Assembly: GCF_030160235.1 (NCBI RefSeq)
Contig: NZ_BSNY01000047.1
Location: 310,001-374,000, forward strand
DNA from: Mesorhizobium huakuii
GTDB lineage: Bacteria > Pseudomonadota > Alphaproteobacteria > Rhizobiales > Rhizobiaceae
DNA: 64,000 nucleotides
Reading direction: 5' to 3'
In this document: in pieces, positions 28,130 to 39,475 of the stretch
Layout of the letters: the number at the start of each line of letters is the position of its first letter
How positions within the stretch are numbered: the stretch's first letter is position 1
Program-made: the position numbers and the translations under genes
The notes under the pieces: generated by a model
What the model was told of the DNA's origin: nothing
Databases searched by the model: none
Seen by the model: the letters and a program-made list of their open reading frames with translations, nothing else

Positions 28130-28888
28130 ATGACCATCGGATTCTTCCGCAATCTGACGAAGCCCAAGGCCACGCCTGTCGTGGAGCGCGAATATTGCGT
28201 CGCCGGCCGCACGCTGCCGCTCAAGATCGTCGAGAGCGCCCGGGCACGGCGCCTGACGCTGCGCATCGATTCCGGCGGCCAGGGCCTGCGCATCACCGTG
28301 CCGCCCGGCCTGCGCCGCGGCGAGGTGGACAGGTTCCTCGACCGCCACCAGGACTGGCTGGAGCAGCGCCTGGCCAAGGTGCCGACGCGCCCGCAAGTGC
28401 GGCCGGGCATCAAGATCCCGATCCGGGGCGTGCCGCACCGTATCGTCCATGAACCGTCGAAGCGCGGTACCGTGACGGTATCGCGTGACGAGCGCGGCCC
28501 GCTGCTGATCGTGCATGGCGATCGTGTGCACCTGCCGCGCCGTATCGCCGACTTCTTGAAGCGCGAGGCCAAGAAGGAGATCGAGAAGCTGGTGATCAAG
28601 CACACCGAGGCGCTCGGCAAGCGTGCCAAGGCCATCCGCTACAAGGACACGTCCAGCCGCTGGGGCTCCTGCACCTCGGAGGGCAATTTGTCGTTCTCCT
28701 GGCGCATCATGATGGCGCCGCAGCCTGTTATAAATTACCTCGTCGCGCATGAGGTGGCGCATCTCAAGGAGATGAACCACGGCCCGAAATTCTGGAAACT
28801 GTGCGAAAAACTCTGCCCCGACACCGACCGCTGCAAGGACTGGCTGAAGCGCAATGGCGGCGCGCTGCAGGCGATCGTGTTCGAGTAG
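28130..28888 (+). CDS. YgjP-like (SprT/M48-type) zinc metallopeptidase
   Basis: 252 aa. The HExxH motif is in VAHEVAHLKEMNHGPKFW (about residues 204-221), with the YgjP signature SSRWGSCTSEGNLSFSWR just before it. The family (DUF45) resembles minigluzincins; cellular role undetermined. It ends one base before the convergent small gene at 28889. Confidence 0.87.
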   Translation: MTIGFFRNLTKPKATPVVEREYCVAGRTLPLKIVESARARRLTLRIDSGGQGLRITVPPGLRRGEVDRFLDRHQDWLEQRLAKVPTRPQVRPGIKIPIRGVPHRIVHEPSKRGTVTVSRDERGPLLIVHGDRVHLPRRIADFLKREAKKEIEKLVIKHTEALGKRAKAIRYKDTSSRWGSCTSEGNLSFSWRIMMAPQPVINYLVAHEVAHLKEMNHGPKFWKLCEKLCPDTDRCKDWLKRNGGALQAIVFE

Positions 28889-29107
28889 TCAGTCGTCATT
28901 CGCGGCGTTGAGTTCGTCCGGTCGCAGACCCTCATCGCCATGATGCGGCCAGGGCAGGAAATTGCGGTCAAATTCATCGCCGCCGAAATAATCCAGCGCC
29001 CGATGCGCCTCGGCGCCGTTGAAGGCGGCCTTGTCCATCAGATGGGCGATCACCTCGCGCGCCTGCGCGATCTTCTGCTTCAGTTCCGCAACCGTTCTGT
29101 CGGCCAT
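28889..29107 (-). CDS. Small hypothetical protein, 72 aa
   Basis: ATG complementary to 29105-29107 with GGGAGAA upstream. The N-terminal helix (DRTVAELKQKIAQAREVIAHL) is followed by an acidic, aromatic C-terminus (FDRNFLPWPHHGDEG). Convergent with the metallopeptidase and tail to tail with no gap. Family not recognised. Confidence 0.6.
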   Translation of the reverse strand: MADRTVAELKQKIAQAREVIAHLMDKAAFNGAEAHRALDYFGGDEFDRNFLPWPHHGDEGLRPDELNAANDD

Positions 29108-29232
29108 GATCGTTCTCCCGCCCTTCATGCTGCCAATTAATCCCGTCCATCAATAGGTAGCGCCTTTGGCCTTGCCGGCAAACAGCATGCTTTTTCTCGA
29201 CTCTGGCTCGATTTCATGCCAATTCCCGCGCC

Positions 29233-29892
29233 ATGGTGCTCGACATCAAGATCTGCGGCTTGAAGACCGACCAGGCAATGGCCGCGGCGCTCGCCGGCGG
29301 CGCCAGCCATGTCGGCTTTATTTTCTTCGCGAAAAGCCCTCGCTATGTCGAGCCGGCGGAAGCCGGGCGGCTGCGCGCAGCCGCGCGCGGCAAGGCCTTG
29401 GCGGTTGCTGTCACGGTCGATGCCAGCGATGCTTTCCTGGCCCAGATCGTCACGGCCATGCAGCCCGACATGCTGCAGCTGCACGGCTCGGAAACACCCG
29501 AACGGGTGGCCGAGCTGAAGGCCCGCTATGGCTTGCCGGTGATGAAGGCGCTGCCGCTCAGCGAGGCCGCCGATCTTGACCGGATCAAGCCGTTCATCGG
29601 CGTCGCTGATCGCTTCCTGTTCGATGCCAAGCCGCCGAAGGGCTCCGTGTTGCCAGGCGGCAATGGCGTCGCCTTCGACTGGCGCATCCTTGCCGGCCTT
29701 GACGCCGGCGTCGATTACATGCTTTCCGGTGGGCTCAACGCCGCCAATATCGGCGATGCCCTTCGGCTTGCGAACCCGCCCGGAATAGACATTTCCTCCG
29801 GCGTGGAAAGCGCCCCGGGTATCAAGGATCCGGCGCTGATCGAACAGTTTTTCCGGGCCGTCCGGGCAGCACGCGACGACCGCGCCGCCTGA
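29233..29892 (+). CDS. trpF: Phosphoribosylanthranilate isomerase
   Basis: 219 aa TIM barrel. [12 protein letters not shown] carries the catalytic Cys, [12 protein letters not shown] follows, and the catalytic Asp is in [17 protein letters not shown] and [10 protein letters not shown] form the phosphate site. Third-step enzyme of the tryptophan branch (PRA to CdRP). It leads the trpF-trpB-trpA-accD-folC series; trpE, D and C are elsewhere, as usual in rhizobia. Confidence 0.97.
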   Translation: MVLDIKICGLKTDQAMAAALAGGASHVGFIFFAKSPRYVEPAEAGRLRAAARGKALAVAVTVDASDAFLAQIVTAMQPDMLQLHGSETPERVAELKARYGLPVMKALPLSEAADLDRIKPFIGVADRFLFDAKPPKGSVLPGGNGVAFDWRILAGLDAGVDYMLSGGLNAANIGDALRLANPPGIDISSGVESAPGIKDPALIEQFFRAVRAARDDRAA

Positions 29893-29923
29893 GCGTACCC
29901 CCTCAAGATTTAGGAGATCGGCG

Positions 29924-31143
<1,220 letters not shown>

Positions 31144-31144
<1 letters not shown>

Positions 31145-31202
31145 GCCCTTTGGACCGTTTCGATTTGGGAGTTGACTATGAGCAAAATTCGTCCAAAGGG
31201 CC
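31144..31202 (+). promoter_or_regulatory. Inter-cistronic hairpin masking the trpA ribosome-binding site
   Basis: GGCCCTTTGGAC at 31144-31155 and GTCCAAAGGGCC at 31191-31202 are a perfect 12-bp inverted repeat with a 35-nt loop. The right arm contains AAAGGG (31195-31200), the only Shine-Dalgarno for trpA. The mRNA structure should repress independent trpA initiation unless a ribosome opens it. Confidence 0.75.
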
Positions 31203-31210
31203 AGTCATGA
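31178..31210 (+). CDS. 10-codon mini-ORF upstream of and overlapping trpA
   Basis: ATG at 31178 has an excellent Shine-Dalgarno (GGGAG, 31167-31171) in the hairpin loop and encodes [10 protein letters not shown]. Its TGA overlaps the trpA ATG (ATGA). A ribosome on this ORF would traverse and melt the right arm of the hairpin, then be placed on trpA. It contains no tryptophan, so coupling rather than attenuation is indicated. Translation is inferred, not shown. Confidence 0.5.
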   Translation: MSKIRPKGQS

Positions 31211-32046
31211 CGACCCGCATCGACCGCCGCATGGCGAAGCTGAAGACCGAAGGCCGCCCGGCGCTCGTCACCTATTTCATGGGCGGCGACCCCGACTACG
31301 ACACCTCGCTGTCGATCATGAAGGCGCTTCCCGGCGCCGGCTCCGACATCATCGAGCTCGGCATGCCGTTTTCCGATCCGATGGCCGACGGCCCTGCGAT
31401 CCAGGCGGCGGGCCTGCGGGCGCTGAAAGGCGGCCAGACGCTGGTCAAGACGCTGAAGATGGCGTCCGAATTCCGCGCCGGTGACAATGAAACGCCGATC
31501 GTGCTGATGGGTTACTACAACCCTATCTACATCTACGGCGTCGAGCGCTTCCTGAAAGACGCGCTGGCCAGCGGCATCGACGGGCTGATCGTCGTCGATC
31601 TGCCGCCGGAAATGGATGAGGAACTCTGCATTCCGGCGCTGAAGGCCGGCATCAACTTCATTCGGCTGGCGACGCCGACCACCGACGACAAGCGCCTGCC
31701 CAAGGTTCTGCAGAACACGTCCGGCTTCGTCTACTACGTCTCGATGACCGGCATCACCGGTTCGGCGCTGGCCGACACCGGCAAGGTGGCCGCCGCCGTC
31801 AACCGCATCAAGGGTCACACAGACCTGCCGGTCTGCGTCGGCTTCGGCGTCAAGACCGCCGAACAGGCGCGTGTCATCGGCGCCAATGCCGATGGCGTCG
31901 TCGTCGGCACCGCGATCGTCAATGCGGTCGCCAATGTGCTGGGGCCGAAGGGCGAAAAGACCGCCGACCCGGCCGAGGCCGTCGCCACGCTGGTCAGCGG
32001 CCTGGCGCAGGGCGTGCGTTCGGCCCGCCTTGCTGCTGCCGAATAG
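31207..32046 (+). CDS. trpA: Tryptophan synthase alpha chain
   Basis: 279 aa. The catalytic Glu and Asp are in [16 protein letters not shown] (about residues 50-65). [23 protein letters not shown] and [12 protein letters not shown] are typical. It cleaves indole-3-glycerol phosphate to indole, which is channelled to TrpB. The start at 31207 (MTTRIDRR) matches family N-termini; the frame extends to 31150 but without sensible sequence. Confidence 0.98.
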   Translation: MTTRIDRRMAKLKTEGRPALVTYFMGGDPDYDTSLSIMKALPGAGSDIIELGMPFSDPMADGPAIQAAGLRALKGGQTLVKTLKMASEFRAGDNETPIVLMGYYNPIYIYGVERFLKDALASGIDGLIVVDLPPEMDEELCIPALKAGINFIRLATPTTDDKRLPKVLQNTSGFVYYVSMTGITGSALADTGKVAAAVNRIKGHTDLPVCVGFGVKTAEQARVIGANADGVVVGTAIVNAVANVLGPKGEKTADPAEAVATLVSGLAQGVRSARLAAAE

Positions 32047-32065
32047 TTTTCCTACCTCTGGTCTT

Positions 32066-32110
32066 GTGCATGTCGTTATCGCGCGGTTCCCCTTTGTGAG
32101 CGGGATGCAC
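32066..32110. repeat. Degenerate copy of the rhizobial palindrome
   Basis: GTGCATGTCG...CGGGATGCAC keeps the outer arms of the family; the inner AAAACCGG arms have decayed to CGCGGTTCCCC. Located between trpA and accD. Confidence 0.45.
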
Positions 32111-32143
32111 TAACTCTTCTTCGTCAGGACAGGAGCCGAAGCG

Positions 32144-33070
32144 ATGAACTGGATCACCAATTACGTTCGCCCGAAGATCAATTCGATGCTCGGCCGGCGC
32201 ACCGACATGCCCGAGAACCTCTGGATCAAGGATCCCGAGACCGGGGAAATGGTGTTCCACAAGGATCTGGAATCCAACCAGTTCGTCATCCCGTCTTCCG
32301 GCCATCACATGAAGATCTCTGCCAAGGAGCGGCTGAAATACTTCCTCGACGACGGCAAGTACGAGCAGCTCGAAAACCCCAAGGTCGTGCTGGATCCGCT
32401 GAAGTTCCGAGACGAGAAGCGCTATACCGACCGGTTGAAGGACGCCAAGGCCAAGACCGGCCTGGAAGACGCCATCGTCAACGCGCTGGGCACCATCGAG
32501 GGCCTGCCGGTGGTGGTGACGGTGCAGGATTTCGCCTTCATGGGCGGCTCGCTCGGCATGGCGGCGGGCGACGCAATCGTGCACGCATTCGAGGTCGCGC
32601 TGCAGCGCAAGCGGCCGCTGATCCTGTTCGCCGCTTCCGGCGGCGCCCGCATGCAGGAAGGTATTTTGTCCCTCATGCAGCTGCCGCGCACCACGGTCGG
32701 CGTCGACCGGCTGAAGGAAGCGGGGCTCCCCTACATCGTCGTGCTGACCAATCCGACCACCGGCGGCGTCACCGCCTCCTATGCCATGCTGGGCGATGTG
32801 CATATCGCCGAACCTGGCGCGCTGATCGGCTTTGCCGGCCCGCGCGTCATCGAACAGACCATCCGCGAGAAACTGCCCGACGGCTTCCAGCGCTCCGAAT
32901 ATCTGATGGAGCACGGCATGGTCGACATGGTGGTGTCGCGGCTGGAGATGCGCCAAACGATCGCACGGCTGTTGAAGATGCTGCTCAAGATGCCGGGCGA
33001 GCAAAAGCCGCTGGAGCCGGAAATCCTGCCGCCGGCGGTGGTTGCCGCCGAAGCCCGGCCGCAAGCCTGA
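32144..33070 (+). CDS. accD: Acetyl-CoA carboxylase carboxyltransferase beta subunit, zinc-finger cysteines absent
   Basis: 308 aa. The carboxyltransferase body is complete: [21 protein letters not shown], the oxyanion segment [12 protein letters not shown], and [16 protein letters not shown]. The N-terminal region that is normally a Cys4 zinc ribbon reads [13 protein letters not shown]...FVIPSSGHH. The expected Cys positions are D30, T33, I49 and S52, so no metal site remains. AccD pairs with AccA to carboxylate acetyl-CoA for fatty acid synthesis. The trp-accD-folC order is conserved in rhizobia. Confidence 0.96.
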   Translation: MNWITNYVRPKINSMLGRRTDMPENLWIKDPETGEMVFHKDLESNQFVIPSSGHHMKISAKERLKYFLDDGKYEQLENPKVVLDPLKFRDEKRYTDRLKDAKAKTGLEDAIVNALGTIEGLPVVVTVQDFAFMGGSLGMAAGDAIVHAFEVALQRKRPLILFAASGGARMQEGILSLMQLPRTTVGVDRLKEAGLPYIVVLTNPTTGGVTASYAMLGDVHIAEPGALIGFAGPRVIEQTIREKLPDGFQRSEYLMEHGMVDMVVSRLEMRQTIARLLKMLLKMPGEQKPLEPEILPPAVVAAEARPQA

Positions 33071-33080
33071 GGCGACACTG

Positions 33081-33126
33081 TGCATGACGCCCAAAAGTGA
33101 CCTCGGTTTTGGGAAAACGACATGCA
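33081..33126. repeat. Rhizobial intergenic palindrome, copy 3
   Basis: TGCATGACGCCCAAAAGTGAC and GGTTTTGGGAAAACGACATGCA, same organisation as copies 1 and 2. Its last bases supply GGGAAAA plus an ATG that opens a 43-codon frame (33122-33253) ending by ATGA overlap with folC. Confidence 0.85.
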
Positions 33127-33249
33127 CAAGGCTGCCTTGGCCGCCGCGAACAGCGATTGCGCCATGTCCATGGCGCGCTGTAGCCTTTTGATTGCCATGG
33201 CCATTGCCGGATTGATTCTGGTGCTCGGGCCATGCGTCGGGATTTTGCC

Positions 33250-34575
33250 ATGACAACGCTTGCCGCCGACCGCGAAATCGAAGCCCTGATGGCGCTTCAC
33301 CCGAAAGGCTTCGACCTTTCGCTCGACCGCGTCACGCGGCTCCTGGAGAGGCTGGGCAATCCGCAGGATCTGCTGCCGCCGGTCATTCACATCGCCGGCA
33401 CCAACGGCAAGGGTTCCTGCGCGGCCTTTTCCCGCGCGCTGCTTGAAGCCGCCGGCCACCTTGTGCATGTCCACACCTCGCCGCATCTGGTGAGCTGGGC
33501 CGAGCGCTACCGGCTGGCCGCCGAAGGCGGGGGCAAACTCGTCGACGACGAGACCTTCGCCGATGCCATTGCCCGCGTCGCCAAGGCCAATGACGGCCAG
33601 AAAATCACTGTTTTCGAGATCCTCACCGCCGTCACCTTCATCCTGTTTTCCGAACATCCGGCCGAAGCCGCCATCATCGAGGTCGGCCTCGGTGGCCGCT
33701 TCGACGCCACCAATGTCGTCGCCAGGCCTGCCGTCTCGGTGATCATGCCGGTGTCGATGGATCACGAAGCCTATCTCGGCGACCGGGTCGAACTGATCGC
33801 CGCCGAAAAGGCCGGCATCATGAAGCGCGGCTGCCCGGTGGTCATCGGCGCGCAGGAAAGCGAGACGGCGCTGCAGGTGCTGATCGAGACCGCCGAGCGG
33901 CTGGAGTGCCCGACCTTCGTGTATGGCCAGGATTTCCTCGCCTTCGAGGAAAACGGCCGCATGGTCTACCAGGACGAGGACGGCCTGATGGACCTGCCGC
34001 CGCCGCGCCTGCCCGGGCGCCATCAGTTCGCCAATGCGGCCGCCGCGATCGCCGCGGTCAAGGCGGCCGGCTTTGAGATCAGCCATCGCGCCGCCGAGAA
34101 GGCGATGACCCATGTCGCCTGGCCCGGCCGCATGCAGAAGCTGGCGCAGGGCCGGCTGGCGGAGCTCGCGCCGAAGGGCGCCGACATCTGGCTCGACGGC
34201 GGTCACAATCCGGGAGCCGGCGTGGTCGTCGCCGAGGCGCTGGCCGAGCAGGAGGAAAAGAACCCGCGCCCGCTCTTCCTGATTTCGGGCATGATCAACA
34301 CCAAGGACCAGAGCGGCTATTTCCGCGCCTTCAAGGGCCTCGTCCGGCATGTCTACACCGTGCCGGTCAGCCTGAGCGATGCCGGCGTGCCGAACGACGA
34401 ATTGGCGGTCCGCGCCACGGAAGCCGGGCTGACGGCCGAGCCGGTGAGTTCCGTCGCCAACGCACTTATGCTGCTGCGCGACACATGGGACGGCCCGGCG
34501 CCCCGCATCCTGATCGGCGGATCACTCTATCTTGCCGGGGCGGTGCTGGCCGAGAATGGCACGCCGCCGACCTGA
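33250..34575 (+). CDS. folC: Dihydrofolate synthase / folylpolyglutamate synthase
   Basis: 441 aa from the ATG at 33250 (TCGGGA upstream). The P-loop is in VIHIAGTNGKGSCAAF. The Mur-ligase-like central motif is EVGLGGRFDATNV, SMDHEAYLGD follows, and the C-terminal domain has WLDGGHNPGAG. It joins glutamate to dihydropteroate and extends polyglutamate tails. An in-frame ATG at 33232 is an alternative start. Confidence 0.95.
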   Translation: MTTLAADREIEALMALHPKGFDLSLDRVTRLLERLGNPQDLLPPVIHIAGTNGKGSCAAFSRALLEAAGHLVHVHTSPHLVSWAERYRLAAEGGGKLVDDETFADAIARVAKANDGQKITVFEILTAVTFILFSEHPAEAAIIEVGLGGRFDATNVVARPAVSVIMPVSMDHEAYLGDRVELIAAEKAGIMKRGCPVVIGAQESETALQVLIETAERLECPTFVYGQDFLAFEENGRMVYQDEDGLMDLPPPRLPGRHQFANAAAAIAAVKAAGFEISHRAAEKAMTHVAWPGRMQKLAQGRLAELAPKGADIWLDGGHNPGAGVVVAEALAEQEEKNPRPLFLISGMINTKDQSGYFRAFKGLVRHVYTVPVSLSDAGVPNDELAVRATEAGLTAEPVSSVANALMLLRDTWDGPAPRILIGGSLYLAGAVLAENGTPPT

Positions 34576-34605
34576 GCGCTTGATGACCGACGTAGGGAGC
34601 CCGTG

Positions 34606-35025
34606 ATGATCAAGGTGAAGCAGCTCGCCCATGTCTGCATCTTCGCGCATGATCTGGAAGCGACGCGAAGCTTCTACCGCGAGGTGTTCGGCATGGACAC
34701 GAGGTTCAATTTCCTGCGCGACGGCAAGATTTTCGGCTTCTACCTCGATTGCGGCGGCCGCAGCCATGTCGAGGTGTTCCAGAAGGATGCCACCACCTAC
34801 AGCGAACTCAACCAGATCAACCATCTCTGCCTTGAGGTCGAAGACATCGACGCCGCGATCGCTCATATCAAGTCGAAGGGCATCGACGTGACCGCGAAGA
34901 AGCACGCGTGCGACGACACCTTTCAGGCCTGGATCCGCGATCCCAACGGCGTGAAGATCGAGCTGTTCGAATACACCGACAAAAGCGCGCAGTTCATCGG
35001 CGGTGACCGCATCGCCGACTGGTGA
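34606..35025 (+). CDS. VOC-family (glyoxalase/bleomycin resistance-like) protein
   Basis: 139 aa (ATG at 34606 after GTAGGGAGC). It has two beta-alpha-beta-beta-beta modules: HVCIFAHDLEATRSFYREVFG and HLCLEVEDIDAAIAHIKSKG. Metal-ligand candidates are H10 or so, E in HVEVFQ, H in NHLCLEV and E in KIELFEY. It could be a dioxygenase, isomerase or lyase; substrate unknown. It follows folC by 30 nt. Confidence 0.8.
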   Translation: MIKVKQLAHVCIFAHDLEATRSFYREVFGMDTRFNFLRDGKIFGFYLDCGGRSHVEVFQKDATTYSELNQINHLCLEVEDIDAAIAHIKSKGIDVTAKKHACDDTFQAWIRDPNGVKIELFEYTDKSAQFIGGDRIADW

Positions 35026-35067
35026 CTGCATTTCAGGCCGCACCCGTCCGGGCACGGCCTTGGCGGT

Positions 35068-35349
35068 TCACTTCAGCTCGATCTCGATGAAAGCATATTC
35101 GCCGTCATTGGCGCTGATGACGTCGTGTTCGACGCCCTCCTTGCGGAAATAGGGCGCGCCTTTCTTCATCTCGGCGAAGGTCTCGCCGTCCTTGGTCACC
35201 AACTTCAGCTTGCCGTCCATCAGCGGCACGACGACATAGTCGTGGCCATGGCGATGCCAGCCGGTGTTGTCGCCGGGCTGGAAGCGGTATTCGGTGACGA
35301 TGACGCGCTCATTGTCGATGAAGACGGTTGCCTTGGCGGATCCGGTCAT
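35068..35349 (-). CDS. Small cupin-domain protein
   Basis: 93 aa from the ATG complementary to 35347-35349 (GGGAGA upstream). Single cupin barrel: GDNTGWHRHGHDYVVVPLMDG has the HxH...E/D-type motif 1, and KEGVEHDVIS motif 2. It probably binds a metal and a small ligand; role unknown. Convergent with the VOC gene. Confidence 0.8.
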   Translation of the reverse strand: MTGSAKATVFIDNERVIVTEYRFQPGDNTGWHRHGHDYVVVPLMDGKLKLVTKDGETFAEMKKGAPYFRKEGVEHDVISANDGEYAFIEIELK

Positions 35350-35419
35350 GTCGCTCTCCCTGTTTCTGGTTCCCAGCAGAAGACATGGCGTGCCCTGATG
35401 TGAGGGCCAGAGCGGCCCA

Positions 35420-35446
35420 GCGCATGACCCAGAACGGATCATGCGC
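35420..35446. repeat. Short GCGCATGA / TCATGCGC palindrome
   Basis: AGCGCATGACCCAGAACGGATCATGCGCC resembles the outer arms of the AGCATGAT repeat family seen at 50513-50553. It lies between trxA's terminator and the cupin gene. Confidence 0.4.
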
Positions 35447-35510
35447 CAATCCAGTTGCTACAGCTTCCCTTGCACGTCCTTGGACGCGCGGCGCTGTGGG
35501 GGACGCCAAC

Positions 35511-35540
35511 AAAAAGCCCGGCGCGATGGCCGGGCTTTTG
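35511..35540 (-). terminator. Rho-independent terminator after trxA
   Basis: AAAAGCCCGGC GCGATG GCCGGGCTTTT, an 11-bp stem with U-run on either strand, about 20 nt past the trxA stop. Likely bidirectional. Confidence 0.88.
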
Positions 35541-35561
35541 ATATCGGGAAGTTCAGTTGGA

Positions 35562-35885
35562 TCAGAGGTTGCCATTGATCCAGTGCGACAGGGCGGTCTT
35601 CGGAGCAGCGCCAACCTTCATGTCGGCCACTTCGCCGCCCTTGAAGATCATCAGCGTCGGGATCGAGCGCACGCCGAACTGCGCGGCAAGCTCGGGATTC
35701 TCGTCGATGTTGAGCTTGGCGATCTTGACCTTGCTGCCGAGTTCGAGAGCGATGTCCTCGAGCGCCGGCGCGATCATCTTGCACGGGCCGCACCATTCAG
35801 CCCAGAAATCCACCACGACAGGCTCCTTGGCGTTGAGCACGTCGGCCTGAAAATTGTTCTTGTCGACCTTGACGGTGGCACCCAT
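35562..35885 (-). CDS. trxA: Thioredoxin
   Basis: 107 aa. Redox-active site [11 protein letters not shown] (WCGPC), cis-Pro loop [11 protein letters not shown]. Start at 35885 after AAGGAA. General cytoplasmic disulfide reductase. It is downstream of addA in the order found in many rhizobia. Confidence 0.97.
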   Translation of the reverse strand: MGATVKVDKNNFQADVLNAKEPVVVDFWAEWCGPCKMIAPALEDIALELGSKVKIAKLNIDENPELAAQFGVRSIPTLMIFKGGEVADMKVGAAPKTALSHWINGNL

Positions 35886-35962
35886 GCGGAAAATTCCTTT
35901 CGAGAGTTCTTTGTCGCACCAAATGTGGTGGTTATCTTGCCCTTCTTCAAGCAGGTCTTGTG

Positions 35963-38900
35963 TCACGCTCCCGTGAGTCGGGCAAGGGCGTCATCCATGG
36001 CCCGGGCCGGCAGTTCGATCAGCCTTGGCGCTTCGGTGAACAGGAGCGCCGCCTTCACCTCGCGCCCGCGGTAAAGCGGCTGCAGCAAGGCGCGATAGAG
36101 CGCGAGCTGCAGCAGATAGGCCGGGGGAACCTCGGCCAGCGAGGCAGGCGCTGGCCGGTTGGTCTTGTAGTCGACGATCGAAACCGTGTCGGCGGTCACC
36201 GCCAGCCGGTCGATCTTGCCGGAAATCGAGCGCGTTTTGCCCCTGACCTGCAGGCTGCCCATGATCGCCACCTCGGCGCGCGAGGAGGGCGCGAAAAGTT
36301 GGCCGAGGCGTGGGTCGTCGAGGATGGCGATGACCGATGCCAGGGCCTTTTCCCGCTCTGACGGCGGCCACGCGGCACCCGTTCGCGCGAGATAACGCTC
36401 GGCCGCGCCTTGGCGTTCGCCCTCGGCAAGGCCGGGCAGCATCTGCAGCAGCTTGTGCAAAGCGAGCCCCCGCAGCACGGCAAAGCCGGGTTCGGCGTCG
36501 GCGTCCAGCACCGGTGAAGCCTTGTCGACGACGGCTTCCTTGCCTTCGTCGATCAGCGCCGAGGCGCCGGATGGCGACAGCGGCCGCGGCAGGTCCTCGA
36601 AGGGCGGCAAGGGCCGGAACAGGGTCCCCGGCAACGGACCGAAAGCATCGGCCTGCCGCGCCTGTTCATCGGCGCTCGCCCCGACGGGCGGCAGCTTGGT
36701 GACGTGGAAACGGTGCACCGGCTCGCCGCCGGCGGGATGCGCACGCTGCTCGCTTTCCGGCGCGCCGATCAGCGCGCGGCTGACGATCGAATGCCAGGTG
36801 CCGGTATTCGGCGCCCGCTTGCCGTGATAGCCGCAGACGATCAGCCGGTCCTCGGCGCGGGTCATGCCGACATAGAGCAGCCGGCGATATTCATCGTCGG
36901 CGAGTTCGCGGGCGCGGGCGGCTGCCGCCTTCGAGAAGCCGTTGGCGACATCGCTGGCCGAACGCCAGAGATAGCCCTTGCCGTCCCAAAAGGTGCCCGA
37001 GCCGTCGAACGGCATCAGGCGCGGCAGATGCTGGTCGCTGAACGGGGCGGAGCCGCCATCGACCAGGAACACCACCGGTGCTTCCAGGCCCTTGGCCGCG
37101 TGCACGGTCATGACGCGGACCTCGTCGCGTGTCTGGTCCATCTCGCGCTTGATCTCGGGCCCGGCATTTTCCAGCGTCGACAGGAAGGCTTCCAGACCGG
37201 GCAGGCCGGTCCGTTCCTCGGCAAGGCAGAAACTCAGGAATTCATCGAGAATATCGCCGGCCTCCGGCCCGAGCCGCGCTATCATTTTTCGGCGCACGCC
37301 GTCACGCGCCAGCAGGCCGGCATAGAACTCGAACACCGGCTTGAAAGCGGCTTCGTCAGCCCAGACGTCGAGTTGCGCCACAATCTTTGCCAAGTGCTCG
37401 TCTTCACCGGCGTGCTGGCGCAGCGACGCGGCCAAAGAGACGCCCGGCGGCCTCTGCGCGGCAAGCGTGAACAGCGTCTCCTCCGGCAGGTCGAAGATCG
37501 GGCTGCGCAGCACTGCGGCGAGCGACAGATCGTCCTGCGGCTGGATCAAGAGATGGCCGAGCGCAATCAGGTCCTTGACCGCGATGTGGCCAGGCAGGCT
37601 TAGCCGGTCGGCGCCGGCGACCGGAATGTCGCGGCGTTTCAAGGCGCGGGTCAGCGCGTGAACAAAACTATCGCGCTTGCGCACCAGCACCAGCACGTCG
37701 CCCGGCCGCAGCCGTTTGCCACGGCCTTCGATGATTTCGCCCTTACCGATCCAGCCGGCAATGGTCGCCGCGACGTTCTCGGCGACGCGCACCGCCGGCG
37801 CATGGGCATGGTCGATCGCCTGCGTCCAGTCGTCGGGCTCGTCGACGACGTCGGCACCGATCGACGGCCAGACCTCGACATAGCCCGGTGCATCGGTGCG
37901 AATTGCCTTGTGGCTCAGCGGATCGGGATCATGGCTGATGCCGCGCCGTACGAGCGGATCGGCAAAGACGCGGTCGACGGCGGCCAGAACATCGTCGGTC
38001 GAGCGGAACGACCATGTCAGCTTGAGGTCGGCGAAGGACGCCTCGGCATTGCGCACCCGGCCGGCGAACAGCAGCCGGCTGTCGGCGAAGGAGTCGGGCG
38101 CCGCTCCCTGGAACGAATAGATCGATTGCTTCTCGTCGCCGACGGCGAAGACCGTGCGGTGGACCCGGTCGCGCGCGCCGAGCCCGGCGAAAAATTCTTC
38201 CGCCAGCCGCTTCACCACCTCCCATTGATCCGGGCTGGTGTCCTGCGCCTCGTCGAGCAGGATATGGTCGATGCCCTGGTCGAGCTTGTACTGCACCCAC
38301 GGGCCGGCATCGGGCCGCGCCAGGAGGTTGACCGTACGGGTGATCAGATCGTTGAAATCGAGAAAGCCGCGGCTGCGTTTCAGCACTTCGTAGCGGGCGA
38401 TCAGCCAGTCGGCGATGGTCAGTGCCGCGCGTGTGCCTTCCAGCATGCGGAACAGCGCCAGCCGATCGACAGTTTCGATAATGGCGCTTGCCGCCGAGAC
38501 ATAACGCTCGGGGAGATCCGGCAGCCGGTCGGTGAGCGCCTTCTTGAAGGCCTTTGCCGGATCGTAGGGATCACCATCGGTCTTGAGGAAGGCCCTCGCA
38601 AGCAGTTGCAGGCGGCGAACGGGATCGCCCTCGGCAAAAGCCTGACGCGCATAGGGCAGGATGTTGTTCAGCACCGATCTGGCATCGGTGGAGTCGGCGG
38701 CCTGGGCAAAGCCGGTGAAATAGTCCGGCAAGAAGCCGGGCAGCGGCCAGACCGATGCTGCAATCCCTTCGGCGGTCTGGCCAGGGCGGAAATGGAATTC
38801 GTCGAACAAAGGCTGGAAGCCGTCACGTCCGACCGCGTCGAGGAACTGGCTCAGCCCGTCGCGCTTGCGCACGATCTCGCCGAGCAAGGCATCGAGGCCG

Positions 38901-39475
38901 GCTTCGCCGCCGCGCTCCAGCACGATGGCGAAGGCGTCGGCCAGGTCCGGGTTGCCGGCAGCCGTGCCGGAGATCATCTCGCGGCGCGCGGTAGCGAAAA
39001 GCGATGCCTCCATCTGGCCGTCGAGCATCTCGAAATGGGCCGGGATGTTGGCCTCCAGCGGGAACTGGTGGAGCACCGATTCGCAGAATGCGTGGATGGT
39101 CTGGATCTTCAGCCCGCCCGGCGTTTCCAGCGCCTCGGCGAACAGGCGCCGCGCCCGGCGCATGGTGTCGCGGTCGGGCCGCCGTCCTTCCAGGGCCTCG
39201 ATCTTCGCGGCCAGCTCGGCATCGCCGAGCACCGTCCAGTCCGACAGCGTGGAAAAGACCCGGTTCGACATGTTGGCGGCGGCGGCGCGCGTATAGGTCA
39301 GGCACAGGATCTTCGACGGGTCGGTGCCGTTGAGCAGCAGCCGTATGACACGCTGGGCCAGCACATGGGTCTTGCCCGATCCGGCATTGGCCGACACCCA
39401 GGCCGAATTCTGCGGATCGGCGGCGCGGGCCTGGCTGTTGGCGGTATCGCTCGGGATGGGATAGGCCTTCTTCAT
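35963..39475 (-). CDS. addA: Double-strand break repair helicase AddA
   Basis: 1170 aa UvrD-like helicase-nuclease. Walker A is in [15 protein letters not shown], motif II in [12 protein letters not shown], and the motif III-IV segment in [14 protein letters not shown]. The C-terminal RecB-like nuclease Asp/Lys is in VDYKTNRP. With AddB it forms the alphaproteobacterial RecBCD counterpart that resects broken ends to Chi-like sites. The ATG overlaps the addB stop by 4 nt (ATGA). Confidence 0.96.
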   Translation of the reverse strand: MKKAYPIPSDTANSQARAADPQNSAWVSANAGSGKTHVLAQRVIRLLLNGTDPSKILCLTYTRAAAANMSNRVFSTLSDWTVLGDAELAAKIEALEGRRPDRDTMRRARRLFAEALETPGGLKIQTIHAFCESVLHQFPLEANIPAHFEMLDGQMEASLFATARREMISGTAAGNPDLADAFAIVLERGGEAGLDALLGEIVRKRDGLSQFLDAVGRDGFQPLFDEFHFRPGQTAEGIAASVWPLPGFLPDYFTGFAQAADSTDARSVLNNILPYARQAFAEGDPVRRLQLLARAFLKTDGDPYDPAKAFKKALTDRLPDLPERYVSAASAIIETVDRLALFRMLEGTRAALTIADWLIARYEVLKRSRGFLDFNDLITRTVNLLARPDAGPWVQYKLDQGIDHILLDEAQDTSPDQWEVVKRLAEEFFAGLGARDRVHRTVFAVGDEKQSIYSFQGAAPDSFADSRLLFAGRVRNAEASFADLKLTWSFRSTDDVLAAVDRVFADPLVRRGISHDPDPLSHKAIRTDAPGYVEVWPSIGADVVDEPDDWTQAIDHAHAPAVRVAENVAATIAGWIGKGEIIEGRGKRLRPGDVLVLVRKRDSFVHALTRALKRRDIPVAGADRLSLPGHIAVKDLIALGHLLIQPQDDLSLAAVLRSPIFDLPEETLFTLAAQRPPGVSLAASLRQHAGEDEHLAKIVAQLDVWADEAAFKPVFEFYAGLLARDGVRRKMIARLGPEAGDILDEFLSFCLAEERTGLPGLEAFLSTLENAGPEIKREMDQTRDEVRVMTVHAAKGLEAPVVFLVDGGSAPFSDQHLPRLMPFDGSGTFWDGKGYLWRSASDVANGFSKAAAARARELADDEYRRLLYVGMTRAEDRLIVCGYHGKRAPNTGTWHSIVSRALIGAPESEQRAHPAGGEPVHRFHVTKLPPVGASADEQARQADAFGPLPGTLFRPLPPFEDLPRPLSPSGASALIDEGKEAVVDKASPVLDADAEPGFAVLRGLALHKLLQMLPGLAEGERQGAAERYLARTGAAWPPSEREKALASVIAILDDPRLGQLFAPSSRAEVAIMGSLQVRGKTRSISGKIDRLAVTADTVSIVDYKTNRPAPASLAEVPPAYLLQLALYRALLQPLYRGREVKAALLFTEAPRLIELPARAMDDALARLTGA

